From Nymphaea colorata (Eukaryota > Streptophyta > Magnoliopsida > Nymphaeales > Nymphaeaceae), in assembly GCF_008831285.2 (NCBI RefSeq), contig NC_045138.2, positions 11,360,571-11,424,570 on the forward strand: DNA of 64,000 nucleotides. The letters are read 5' to 3'. The notes under the pieces were generated by a model. It did not search any database and was not told where the DNA came from. It saw nothing but the letters and a program-made list of their open reading frames with translations. Of the stretch, positions 22,299 through 32,285 are shown in pieces; within the stretch, counting starts at the first letter, position 1; each line of letters begins with the position of its first letter. The position numbers and the translations under genes are program-made.

Positions 22299-24011
22299 AT
22301 GGTTGAAACTAGATCGCAAGCTAAGCAAGCTCCTCAGAATGAGGCTTCATCTTCTGAACTTTGGCCAGAAACACTTGGCCTACCAACAATCGAGCCAGAA
22401 GCTTACCATATGTTTCGTTTGTTCATGGAGCGATTCATGAAAGAGCAAGAAGAACAAAAGGCCTTGATGGTTACTCCAGAACCTGAGAATGAAAAGGTAG
22501 CCAAGCAGAAAAGAAAGAAGAAGAAGAACAAGTCCTCTCCTACAGATCAGGATGAAGATTATTTGAGTTCGGATTCGGCAATTAGTAAGGAAGAAAAACC
22601 TGAACTGCTTCCTTTCAAAAAGAAAAAGACGACAAAAAGAAGCAAAAAAGGGAAAAGAAATTATGATATAAAACAGCTCACCCAGTCCTATCACCACTGA
22701 AAGTTCAGAAGAGAAAGCCTACCAAGAAAGTCAAAAAGACAAAGAAGTACATCACTAGCAGTAGCTCAGACAGTGAGAGTTCTAAAGAAAAAGTAAAGGA
22801 GATCAAGGGCAAGAAGAAAAAGACCAAGCCAGAATTGGTTGCAACAAGTGATGATGAAAGTCCAACTAAGCACAGATTCTATAAAATGGAGAAAAGAATG
22901 AACAATCTTGAGCTTAGGCGGAAGGGGAAACATTCATACTCATGTGAGGACTACTACCAGGGCATTGAAGGGGACGAAGACGTGAAAGGCTTGCCCAAAT
23001 AATTTATCAGATATGATGGAACCACTTGCCCACATGTTCATCTTTCAACGTTTTTCAATGATTACTACAAAATTCGAACAATAACAGAGCTTTGTTCCAA
23101 TATTTTCCAAGAAGTCTTGAAGGCATTGCCGCACAATGGTACAAAGAAAATGTCAATCCAATTGAGCTGAAGGAATTTGACAAATTGATTAACATGTTTG
23201 TCGAAAGATTTGAACAAAATGCTCCCATGGCTCCAACCCTCAGTACCATTTGCAGTCTTCGTCAGAAACAGGAAGAAAAGGCTCGAGAATTTATCCAAAA
23301 ATAGAGAATTCAATGCAATAAGATGAAGGAGCCCATTTCTGAGACACAAGCCTTGTCACTCATCAGGAAAAATCTTGCCCAACCCTTGAAAAGTTTCATC
23401 TGCAACGCCTCGATCAAAACCTTTACTGAGTTGATGGAACAAGCAAACTCAATAGAAGAAGGAATTGAGGAAGGAGATTTTGATGGAATTATTGCTCCTA
23501 AATACAAAGAAGATAGAAAGAAAGGAAGAAGGGCATAGTTGCCCACACACTTCATAGCCAATGCTGACATTAGAAAGGTTCGTGGCAACAACTACAAGCA
23601 TGACAAGGAGGTCAGTTTCAAGAAGAACTCGCAGTTTCTCAAAGACGACGATGAAAGGAAAAACAAACACCTAGGTTGGAGCTACGACCGAAAATTCACT
23701 CCTCTCAGTCAGTCTCATGAGAAGATCCTCGAATACCTTCTCGCCAAAGGAACTATCGTCTTGCCAAAAGTATCTGAGCCTCCGAGAATGATGGGAGGAA
23801 ATAAAGAATTCATTGTGCCCCTGGTCATGACACTGAGGATTATTTTTTCCTCAAAAAAATTATTCAAGACTTCATCAACAAAGATCTCAAGATGGGTGAT
23901 GATCGCGTCCCTGAGGTGTTGAGGAATCCATTTCCTGACCATGGGAAGGTGGCAGTGGCCATGATCACCATAGGCACTCCACTTCCATATCATCCGCAGG
24001 AGCACATCTGA
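22299..24011 (+). pseudogene. Tat-1 Gag, broken
   Basis: The structural capsid protein of the element. The start chosen at 22299 gives MVETRSQAKQ, a typical Tat-type Gag beginning; an upstream in-frame ATG lies at 22284. A Lys/Glu/Ser-rich charged linker follows (about 22480-22900), then the retrotransposon Gag domain FPRSLEGIAAQWYKEN..FDKLINMFVERFEQN (about 23100-23220), then SICSLRQKQEEKAREFIQK, and finally PGHDTEDYFFLKKIIQDFI, the remnant of the C-terminal zinc-binding region. Stops or frame changes occur near 22698, 22999 and 23302, and a small deletion near 23810 removes part of the Cys/His cluster. The 23302 stop replaces a conserved Trp. No function is possible as it stands. Confidence 0.88.
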
Positions 24012-24044
24012 CCTTGTGGTGGAAGTAGTTCACATAAAGTCAAG

Positions 24045-25046
24045 GTGATAGATCAAGGTGGGAAACCTTTGGATTTTATTGCTCTGATGAATGAAAAGAT
24101 AGAAGGTTCATCCGAAAAACTTCCAATAATCCCAAAGACTTTTATCTTACAAATCGGTGATGATGAATCATCAAATGACTCTCTAGATGAAGATTCAAGC
24201 TACTGGGGTAAAGTCCTCCCCTTGGAAGAACGTATAGTTGAAGGAGATTGGATTCGACCCTCTAAGGACCAGTCAATTACCTTTTCAGAGAAGGATCTCT
24301 CAAAATGGGGATATTTTCATGAAGATGCTCTTTACATCGTCGTCCAAGTCAATGGAATGACTGTGCCACATGTATTGATTGACGGAGGAAGTGGCTTAAA
24401 TATTTGCCCCGATCTCACGGCCAAAGCTTTGGGATTTCGTGAAGACAAATATCGTTCCGATAATACCAAGATCTATGGATACGATGGCCGAGGCATGAAC
24501 AGCAAAGGTACCCTCGACATGAATGTGCTCATTGAAAATACTAGCCATTGCATTGTATTTCACGTGGTAGATGCACCACCATCATACAACTTGCTTTTGG
24601 GACGACCTTGGATCCATCAAGTATGAGGGATCCCATTCACTCTTCATCAATGCCTGAAATGGAGTTTTGGTCCATCAGTCATCACTGTCCGTGCTGAGGA
24701 TCCGGTCGAGAGGTTGATGCAACCCATGCTCCCTAGGCCAATTGATCCGGTGGATGTACCGAGCATAAGAACAACAAAGGACAAACCTTTAGAAGAATGG
24801 ATGCAGAACATGGAGATAGGGGAACCATCCGTGAATGCTTATACTATTTCAAGCAATCGTGCAAGTTACCAAGAATACCCATTGAATGTTCATTTCATGA
24901 AAAATCCTAAGGGTTTTCAATTGCTTCTGAAATGTGGCTACCGTCCATTCACTGGCCTCGGGAAAAATGAAGATGGCATCTTGCAACCGATTAGCATCAC
25001 TTTTCAGATGAACATGAGAGGACTGGGATATCACGAAGAAATTTGA
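24045..25046 (+). pseudogene. Tat-1 aspartic protease with G-patch-like C-terminus
   Basis: Continuous frame with a single in-frame TGA (24624). The protease active site is VLIDGGSGLNI (catalytic Asp codon 24381-24383), with YNLLLGRPWIH as the second conserved block, both typical of Tat/Ogre retropepsins. After the stop, the same frame continues and ends with a glycine-rich segment, GYRPFTGLGKNEDGI...GLGYHEE (about 24933-25040). This matches the G-patch pattern (aromatic-x-x-G-x-GLG-K/N-x-x-G...GLGY). A G-patch following the protease is known in betaretroviruses, where it aids nucleic-acid binding. Here the role is inferred by analogy only. The frame differs from that of the following RT ORF. 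Confidence 0.82.
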
Positions 25047-25164
25047 AGAAGATCTTGGGGGCTAACAGTATTCACTTTTGTTTCAAAATCCTCTCATGAA
25101 TTTTGTAATTTTAAACATCTTTTTGTTTGGTCTCATGAGAGGACCCATTCTATGAAGTAAGAAC

Positions 25165-25245
<81 letters not shown>

Positions 25246-25311
25246 AATGCAAGTAATCTTTTGTTGTCGATTTTAATTTCGTCCAACTCTTTCCTTTATC
25301 TTCTTTATAGG
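25047..25311 (+). other. Spacer between protease and RT frames, with a possible intron end
   Basis: 265 bp without coding sequence, containing the (TA)n tract. It ends CTCTTTCCTTTATCTTCTTTATAG, a pyrimidine-rich stretch closing in AG just before the RT ATG (25312). Ogre-type elements are known to carry an intron between protease and RT, so this could be its acceptor. I could not place a convincing donor upstream of the protease stop. Confidence 0.5.
25167..25242. repeat. (TA)n microsatellite
   Basis: About 38 uninterrupted TA repeats in the protease-RT spacer of Tat-1. Confidence 0.97.
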
Positions 25312-26970
25312 ATGTCGGAACTCAATATGACTCAGTTTATTCTTTTTCCTCGGAAGTCCCCCCAGAAAGCATTTATCGAACAAGCAGTCGGTGAAATGAC
25401 ACCTATGGCAATACCTGAGTCAGAATTACATGAATTCACTCAGATTCAAAAACAAGAACATCCATCATCCTTGGTTAATGATCCAATTGAAGAAATTAAT
25501 ATTGGAACCAGTGAAGATCCTAAAATTCTTCAAATTGGCACCAGTTTGTCAGTGGATGAGAAGAAAAGATTGGTGGACTTTCTTATAAGTAACCAAGAAG
25601 CTTTTGCTTGGACTTATGAAGATATGCCAGGCTTAGACCCCCAGTTGGTCGAACATCGTTTGCCTTTAAATCCTAACTGCAAGCCGGTTAAGCAAAAATT
25701 GCACAAGCTTGACCCTCGACTAGAAGGCCCTATAAAAGAAGGACTAGAGGACTTGCTAAAGGCAAAATTCATTCGTGATATTGATTATCCCGAATTATTG
25801 GCGAACATCGTGGTGGTCCCTAAGAAAAATGGTAAAGTCAGGTTGTGCATTGACTTTCGAACTTGAACAAAGCCACACCGAAGGATGATTATCCTCTTCC
25901 AAACATTGATCTATTGGTAGACAGTACTGCAGGCCATGCAATGTTTTCTTTCATGGATGGATATTCGGGATATAACCAGATCAAAGATCAACCTAAGACC
26001 GCTTTTACTACACCCTAGGGCATTTTTTGTTACACGGTAATGCCATTTGGGTTGAAGAATGCTGGAGCAACCTATCAAAGAGCCATGGCTGCCATCTTAC
26101 ATGACCAGATGCATAAAATTATGGATGCATATATCGATGACATATTGATCAAATCCAAGATAAGAGAAGATCACATTGAAACTCTTGCCCAAGTATTTGA
26201 GAGGCTTTTACAGTACAAGCTTCGCCTGAATCCTCAAAAATGTGTGTTTGGGGTTGAGTCAGGCAAGCTGTTGGGTTTCATGGTTAGTAAGAAGGGAATT
26301 GAAATGAATCTTACCAAAGCTAAGGCAATAATCGATATGCCACTACTTACCAATATCAAGGAGTTGCGAAGCTTGCAAGGACGAATCCAATCCATCAGAC
26401 GATTCATTTCTAATCTGGCCATGAGATGCGAACCATTCAACCAGCTGTTGAGAAAAGGTGTCAAGTTTGAATGAGGTTTTGAATGCCAACAGTTATTCGA
26501 AAGGATCAAGAAATACCTTCTAAATCCACCAATTCTAAAACCACCAACGTTGGGTAGACCATTGCTGTTTTACATCACAGTGAATGAGTCAACATGTGGC
26601 AGCTTTTTGGCACAATATGAGGAAGGAAGTCGCATCGAACATGCAATCTATTACATTAGCAAGACTTTTGTTCAATACGAAAAGAAGTACTGTCCAATAG
26701 AGAAAACTTGTCTGGCATTGGTTTGGATGTGTCAGAAGTTGAGACATTATTTATTAGCTTGTGAGGTCAAGATACTCTCCAAACTAAATCCTCTCAAGTA
26801 CATCTTGGAACAACCATTCCTTAATGGGCGTATCGCCAAATGGCAAGTTCTGTTGATGCAATATGATCTTGAATATGTGTCTCAAAAGTCAATCAAAGGA
26901 CAAGCAATTACGGATCAGTTAGCAGACTTCCCTCAGTACGAAGAAATCAGAACAAATGATGAGTTTCTAG
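25312..26970 (+). pseudogene. Tat-1 reverse transcriptase and RNase H, broken
   Basis: The N-terminal part shows FLISNQEAFAWTYEDMPGLDP and HRLPLNP, then RT blocks KAKFIRDIDYPELLANIVVVPKKNGKVRLCIDFR, MDGYSGYNQI, VMPFGLKNAGATYQRAM, and the catalytic YIDD (26130-26141). RNase H follows: LLFYITVNES, GSRIEHAIYYISKTF, E.KYCPIEKTCLALVW and RIAKWQVLLMQYDLEY. One-base loss at about 25860 shifts the frame, and stops at 26016 (TAG) and 26472 (TGA) each replace a conserved Trp. All blocks fit the Tat/Ogre branch of Ty3/gypsy. The starting ATG (MSELNMTQF) is the first after the spacer and may instead be an internal residue of a spliced polyprotein. Confidence 0.92.
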
Positions 26971-27400
26971 ATGAACATGTAGTAAGATTGGAAACAGTTC
27001 CGACATGGAAGATGTACTTTGATGGGTCCAGAAATGTGATGGGAGCAGGCATAGGCATCTTACTCATCACTCTAGAAAGCAAAATGATCCCCTACTCTTT
27101 GAAACTTGATTTTCCATGTACCCATAACTTGGCTGAATATGAAGCCCTCATACAAGGACTTTGTTCTTTATTGAGTTTTCAAGTAAAAAGAGTGCATGCC
27201 TTCGGTGACTTTCAGCTTATTATAAACCAAGTGAATGAAGAATGACAAGTCAAAGATGAAAAGTTGGTGCCATATCAAGAAATTGCTACCTCCTTAATCT
27301 GTCAATTCGAAGAAGTACAATTGGCTCACGTAAAGAGAGAAGGTAACCCTATTGCGGATGGCCTCGCGAGCTTAGGATCGACCATCACTTTTCGAACCAA
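26971..27400 (+). pseudogene. Tat-1 second (archaeal-type) RNase H domain
   Basis: A second RNase H between the normal RNase H and integrase: WKMYFDGSRNVMGAGIGI (first catalytic Asp), HNLAEYEALIQGL (catalytic Glu), AFGDFQLIINQVN (Asp), and the C-terminal VKREGNPIADGLASL (Asp). A duplicate, archaeal-like RNase H at this place is the defining feature of the Tat/Ogre clade (established). A TGA at 27243 replaces the conserved Trp of the NEEW block. All four acidic positions are present. Confidence 0.9.
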
Positions 27401-28737
27401 TGAAACAATCCGTTCTTTTGAGATTGGAATATTAGAACACCCTGCTTTTGAAACGATGGCGCATGTTCATCATATCCAAGGGGGGAATACGCCTTGGTAC
27501 CATGACATCAAAAGGTACATTGAAAGCAGAGAATTCCCGGCTAAAATGCCTAAAAATGAACAAAAAGCAATACAATGTATGTCAGTGAGGTACTTTATCC
27601 TAGCAGGGGTATTATACAGGCGTAGATTTAGCACTGAATACTCTCGGTGCCTTGATGAAGATGAGACAAAGAAAATAATCGAACAATCACATCGAGGAGA
27701 TTGTGGGGGCCATGTTGGTTACCAAACCCTCACCAAACAAATAATTCGAGCAGGGTATTATTGGCCTACCATGCAAAAAGATTGTCACTAATTTGGCAAA
27801 AGATGCAAAGAATGCCAACTGCATGCTCTAGTGATTCATGCCCCAGCCTCTCACTTGCATTCTATGACATCTCCTTGGCCATTTTCAATGTGGGCTTTTG
27901 ACGTAGTTGGACCGATATCCCCTACAGCTTCTAACGGCCGTAAGTATTTTCTTGCTGAAACAAATTATTTTACCAAGTGGGTAGAAGTCGTTACACTCAG
28001 AACAGTGGAAGGATGTCATGTAGTGTCATTCATTCACAAAAATCTGTTTTGCAGATTTGGAGTCCCTCATGATATAGTATCTGACAAATTTCAAGAATGA
28101 AAAGATGAGGCAATTGTGTAGCAGGTACCACATCACGCACCATTTTTCAGCTCCTTATTACCCCCAAGGCAATGGACAAGCAGAGGCTACAAACAAGATC
28201 TTGATCCACATCTTGGAACAGACAGTAGAAACTGGAAGAGGTTGGCATGAAAAGATGCATAATGCTCTATGGGCATATCGCACCACTATGAGAACTCCAA
28301 CAAATGCCACTCCAGCAGAGCTAGTCTATGGAACAGAAGTGGTTCTACCATTACATGTGTTGAAACCTGCTTTGAAGTTCGCTTCTCTCATAGAGCTCTC
28401 TCTTACTCAATATCAGTAGAAAAGGCTAATGCAGCTCGATTTGCTAGATGAAAAGAGGGTAAAAGCGGCTGAACATGCTAAAGCTTATCGCCAAATGGTA
28501 GCCAGACAATTTGCTAAGTCAGTTATCAAGAGATAGTTCAAAGTGAATGATTCGGTCCTACGATCTGCGGTGTACCTTAGAGGACGACTACGAGGCAAGT
28601 GGGCACCAAATTGGGAAGACCCATATGTCATTGAGGAAGCTTTGCCCCACAATTCATACCGACTAATTGATGCTGATGGGGTGGAACTTACCGATCCTGT
28701 TAATGCCCTTCACCTCAAGAAATTTTATGTTTAGTTC
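27401..28737 (+). pseudogene. Tat-1 integrase, broken
   Basis: Zinc-binding HHCC region: SHRGDCGGHVGYQTL, RAGYYWPTMQKDC, then after a stop (about 27789) CKECQ. The core follows with MWAFDVVGPI (first Asp) and FGVPHDIVSDKFQE, in which the Asp is present but the usual DNG.. run is altered and followed by a stop and frame change, then PYYPQGNGQAEATNK (catalytic Glu). The C-terminal part (28543-28737) shows FKVNDSVLR..., GKWAPNWEDPYVI and NALHLKKFYV, which closes the polyprotein. Stops near 28098, 28417 and 28533 break it further. The integrase cannot be functional. Confidence 0.92.
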
Positions 28738-29257
28738 TCTTGTATTCATTTTCCAATCAATGTCAAACGTTTGTGTTTCCACATCAATTATTCAATCTAG
28801 ATTCTTCCCAGTCGTAAAACATGACAATTTCACTGGAGCATTTTTTTTATATTATTATCGCTCAGGGCTTGAGAGCAACCCGTGCAGGTAAAGGGTTAAA
28901 CCTGCAATATGAGGGCAACCATGCAGGCAAGGTGTTAAACCTGCAATGCTTGCCAAAGCAACCCATGCAGACAAAGGGGTTAAACCTGTGCTACAAGCCA
29001 AAGCAACCCATACAGTTAAAGGGTTCAACTTGTGATGCAAGTCAAGGCAACCCATTCAGGGGGGTTAAACCTGAATTTGAAATCGGCAAACCCGTGCAGG
29101 TAAGGGGTTAAACCTGTAATTTAAGCTCAAACAACTCAATTAGGTAAGGGGTAAAGCCTGAAACATCTCTATGAAAATGTCTTGTTTGAAAAATTTGTGG
29201 TGTTTATCTTTGTCACTAAGCACGGCTAACACCGGCTTATTAACAAAGAGGGGCATC
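28738..29257 (+). other. Tat-1 3' leader and polypurine tract
   Basis: Non-coding stretch between the integrase stop and the 3' LTR. It holds the ~38-47-bp tandem repeats and ends with the polypurine tract AACAAAGAGGGGCATC next to the LTR start TGTAATC. The closing sequence CACTAAGCACGGCTAACACC is clearly related to the same place in Tat-2 (about 56753-56797). Confidence 0.9.
28875..29168 (+). repeat. Seven short tandem repeats (38-47 bp) with dyad symmetry
   Basis: Units begin GCAACCC(A/G)TGCAGGTAAAGGGGTTAAACCTG near 28875, 28914, 28958, 29003, 29047, 29085 and 29132. In most units TGCAGGT and ACCTGCA form an imperfect inverted repeat, so each unit could form a small stem. Units differ from each other by substitutions and small indels. 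Confidence 0.9.
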
Positions 29258-32200
29258 TGTAATCACCCAAATTGTTTTTAAAAAGACTATGATGTTTCAT
29301 CTAAGTACGAAACTCAAATTTAGATCCAAATTAAATCCAAAATACAACTTCCATATCCAAATTAGAGCCAAAACCCAAGTTTAGATCCAAATCGATCATT
29401 TAAGACCCATTTGCCCTCCTTTTGATCAAAAAATCTCATTTTAGAGGGTGATTTTAGTCTTTTTGGGTGGATAAGACCAATTTGCCCTTCCTTTTGACAA
29501 AAAAATCTCTTTTAGAGGGTGATTTTAGTCTTTTTGGATGGACAAGACCAATTTGCCCTTCCTTTTGACAAAAAAATCTCCTTTTAGGGGTGATTTTAGT
29601 CTTTTTAGGTCAAAAAATTCAAATTTAGGGTTTGGGCTCCAAAATCTTCTATAAATACCCCCAATTTTTCCCTCTCTTGGGTAAGATTGGCCCTTGGGAG
29701 AAACTCTAGTGTATTCTCACTTGAAGACTTAGAGTTTCTCTTGAGCTCTCTTTCTCTCCCTCTTCCTCTCTCTATTTTCCTCTCCAACTTGGAGCAAGCT
29801 ACAACGCTCTTGGATGCATCATCTTACTCAAAGGAGATTTCAAGTGAAGGTGTTTATCTTCCTTAGGTCATTTTTCATTAGAGGTATGTAATCATAATCC
29901 CTTTCATTTCTTTTTTTTTTCTTTTTATTTTTCTCATCTTCGTCTCCCCATGGCCAAAAGAGATAGCCCTCAACCTCTTTTTAGAGACAAGAGGCTATGC
30001 TCAAGTGCACCGGGAGCATGAGAAGATGAGATGATATTTTATTTTATGATTAAATCATACTCTTTCAAGTATTCTTGTTGTTGTTATTCTTTCCATTCAT
30101 GAATATATTCTTGTTGTTATTGTTATTTCCTTTCTTCAATATAACTTTGTTCTTGTTATTTTCTTTTCTCTCTTCCTCCTCTCCCCATGACCAAAGGAGA
30201 TAGCATTCAATCTCTTTTTAGAGACAAGAGGTTATGCTCAAGTGCATTGGGAGCATGGAAGGATGAAATGATCTTTCATTTCATGATTGAATCATGCTTT
30301 CTCTTTTATTAAATATGACATTGTTTTTTTTTCTATATTTTATCCTCATCTTCATCTCCCTATAGCTAAAGGAGGTAGCACTCAATCTCTTTTTAGAGAC
30401 AAGAGGCTATGCTCAAGTGCACCGGGAGCATGGAAAGATGAAATGATCTTTCATTTTAATCATGTTCTTTCTTTTCATTAATACATTCTTGTTGTTCTTT
30501 TGCTTCCTCTTATTTTCCTATATTCTTTATTTTCCCATGGCCGAGATAGCTCTCAATCTCTATTTTAGAGTCAAGAGGCTATACTCAAGTGCACCGCGAA
30601 TATGAGAAGATGAGGTGACATATCATTTCATAGTTACATCATGTCCTTCCTCCTAATTGAACCTTGTACTTTCCATCATCCTCTTTCTATTTTTCCTTCC
30701 TTGAATGTTGTCTATATATTTTTCATGCAAAGTTGTTTGGTTTTCTACTTATATGTGAATGTATGGTGGGAATGAGAGTGTGGTTTGGGGACTCTTTATT
30801 TTCATATTAATTTTTGAGGTTGGGACTTGTCCAACCCGAGATAATCCTTCACGAAAATGTACATGTTAATATGCATTTGCATGTCATTTTACGCTAGTTT
30901 CCTTCTTAATCATCCCATTAGAAACCCTAACGAGTGTCTCGTTATGTTGCTTGTTTTCTTCCATACCCAACGGTGGAAGAAATATATCCCTTACAACAAA
31001 CTAAATAATAACATTCTATGCTTATTTTCCAAAACATTTTCAAAAGAAACCTTCTAACATGGCCCTAGGGACTTAGCTTAGACTCTTGTATGAGTCCAAG
31101 CTCCCTTCCGGCCCACATTAAACTTGAAGTTGGCAATTTTAAGTTATTCCTTGATTTCTAATCTTGTGAAGGTATGGATGTATACACATGTTATATACAT
31201 CTATGCCAACATGATGACCCCCCATCTTTCTCTCTTTATGCTTTCACTTTCCATTATATAAATTTTCATATGTGCATGAATACGTATGTACATGTGCTCT
31301 ATTTCCTCTCTTTCAAATATTTATTCCACTTTTCAAGACAAATATCTTCTCTTATAAAATTTCTCAAACCCATATATACGTATGATATTTTTCTTTTCCT
31401 CTAAAATTTTTCTTTTTCTTCAAATCAATACATCTTTTTCTCTTAAGCTTTCATATATGTGTATATGTGATGGTATGTACACATCTATGCATGTCTTCCT
31501 CTATCTCTTTCTATTTCTTTTCATAAGAGTGTTTTATCTCTTGTATTCTTTTTAACATTCTCCTCTCATGATATTTTTATCTACCAACTTCATTAAAACC
31601 AAAATCCAAGTAATGACCCAACACTGAAGTCATGCTTGATAGTCTACAATCTCAATCCCCCTTCAAAAATTTTCCCTTCTTATATACAACAAGAAAAACC
31701 TTAGATGTTTGTTGTGGTATGAATGACTTTACATGAATGTTGTGGCAGGAATGTTTTACATTCTTTCAATCATATAAGATAAATGCATCCATGCATTCTC
31801 ACCTACTTTATTTCACTTATGATCACAAGCACCTCTCCAAAAGAACTTAAGCAAGATGGGATGAAGCTCCAGTTAGGTGGTAACCGAATTAGAGCAAAAT
31901 CTCAAACCTACTTAAAGTCTTAAGAGAACACTAAAGTGATTTCAAAATGATTTCACATGCTTTTCAAATAATACTTACAAATTCCACTTTTTCCTCAAAA
32001 TATTTCACATTTTTAAGCAACCCTTCAAGAGTCTTTTCAAAAATTTGAAACATCAAACTTTCAATATTTTGTACACCGCATATAAAATAAAAAAAATGTT
32101 TTAAGTTAAAACGAAATGCATCAATGATGAACATAGCCCTTGGGTTGATTACCCCCGGTAAAGGCACCGGGAACGGTCAATCCTCGTACCGACGAGCGAG

Positions 32201-32280
32201 TCCCTTTTTTTTCTTATTTCAAAACAAAACTCAATTTTTTTGAAGCACTCCAAAACCAATAAAAATTTGGGATGCAAACA
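29258..32280 (+). repeat. 3' LTR of Tat-1 (3,023 bp)
   Basis: It begins TGTAATCACCCAAATTG and ends GGGATGCAAACA, followed by the duplication GTAAT. It has three 72-bp U3 units, TATA at 29650 and four of the longer units. Outside the arrays it matches the 5' LTR closely. Confidence 0.95.
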
Positions 32281-32285
32281 GTAAT

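Larger units (their letters stand above)
16580..32280 (+). mobile_element. Complete Tat/Ogre-type Ty3/gypsy retrotransposon (Tat-1), 15.7 kb
   Basis: The LTRs begin TGTAATCACC and end GATGCAAACA, with a perfect GTAAT target duplication. The coding order is ORF1 with a plant mobile domain, Gag, protease with a G-patch-like tail, RT, RNase H, a second RNase H, integrase, then a tandem-repeat 3' leader and a polypurine tract (AAAGAGGGGCATC, about 29245-29257). A second RNase H before integrase and an extra 5' ORF are hallmarks of the Tat/Ogre clade (family knowledge). I did not recognise a standard primer site after the 5' LTR. Several stop codons and frameshifts make it inactive. The LTRs differ by only a few per cent by eye outside the repeat arrays, so it is younger than the gypsy element it sits in. 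Confidence 0.95.

Noticed and set aside
28875-29168. CRISPR-like regularly spaced repeats
   Set aside because: Units are contiguous and diverged without unique spacers, in a plant retrotransposon 3' leader.
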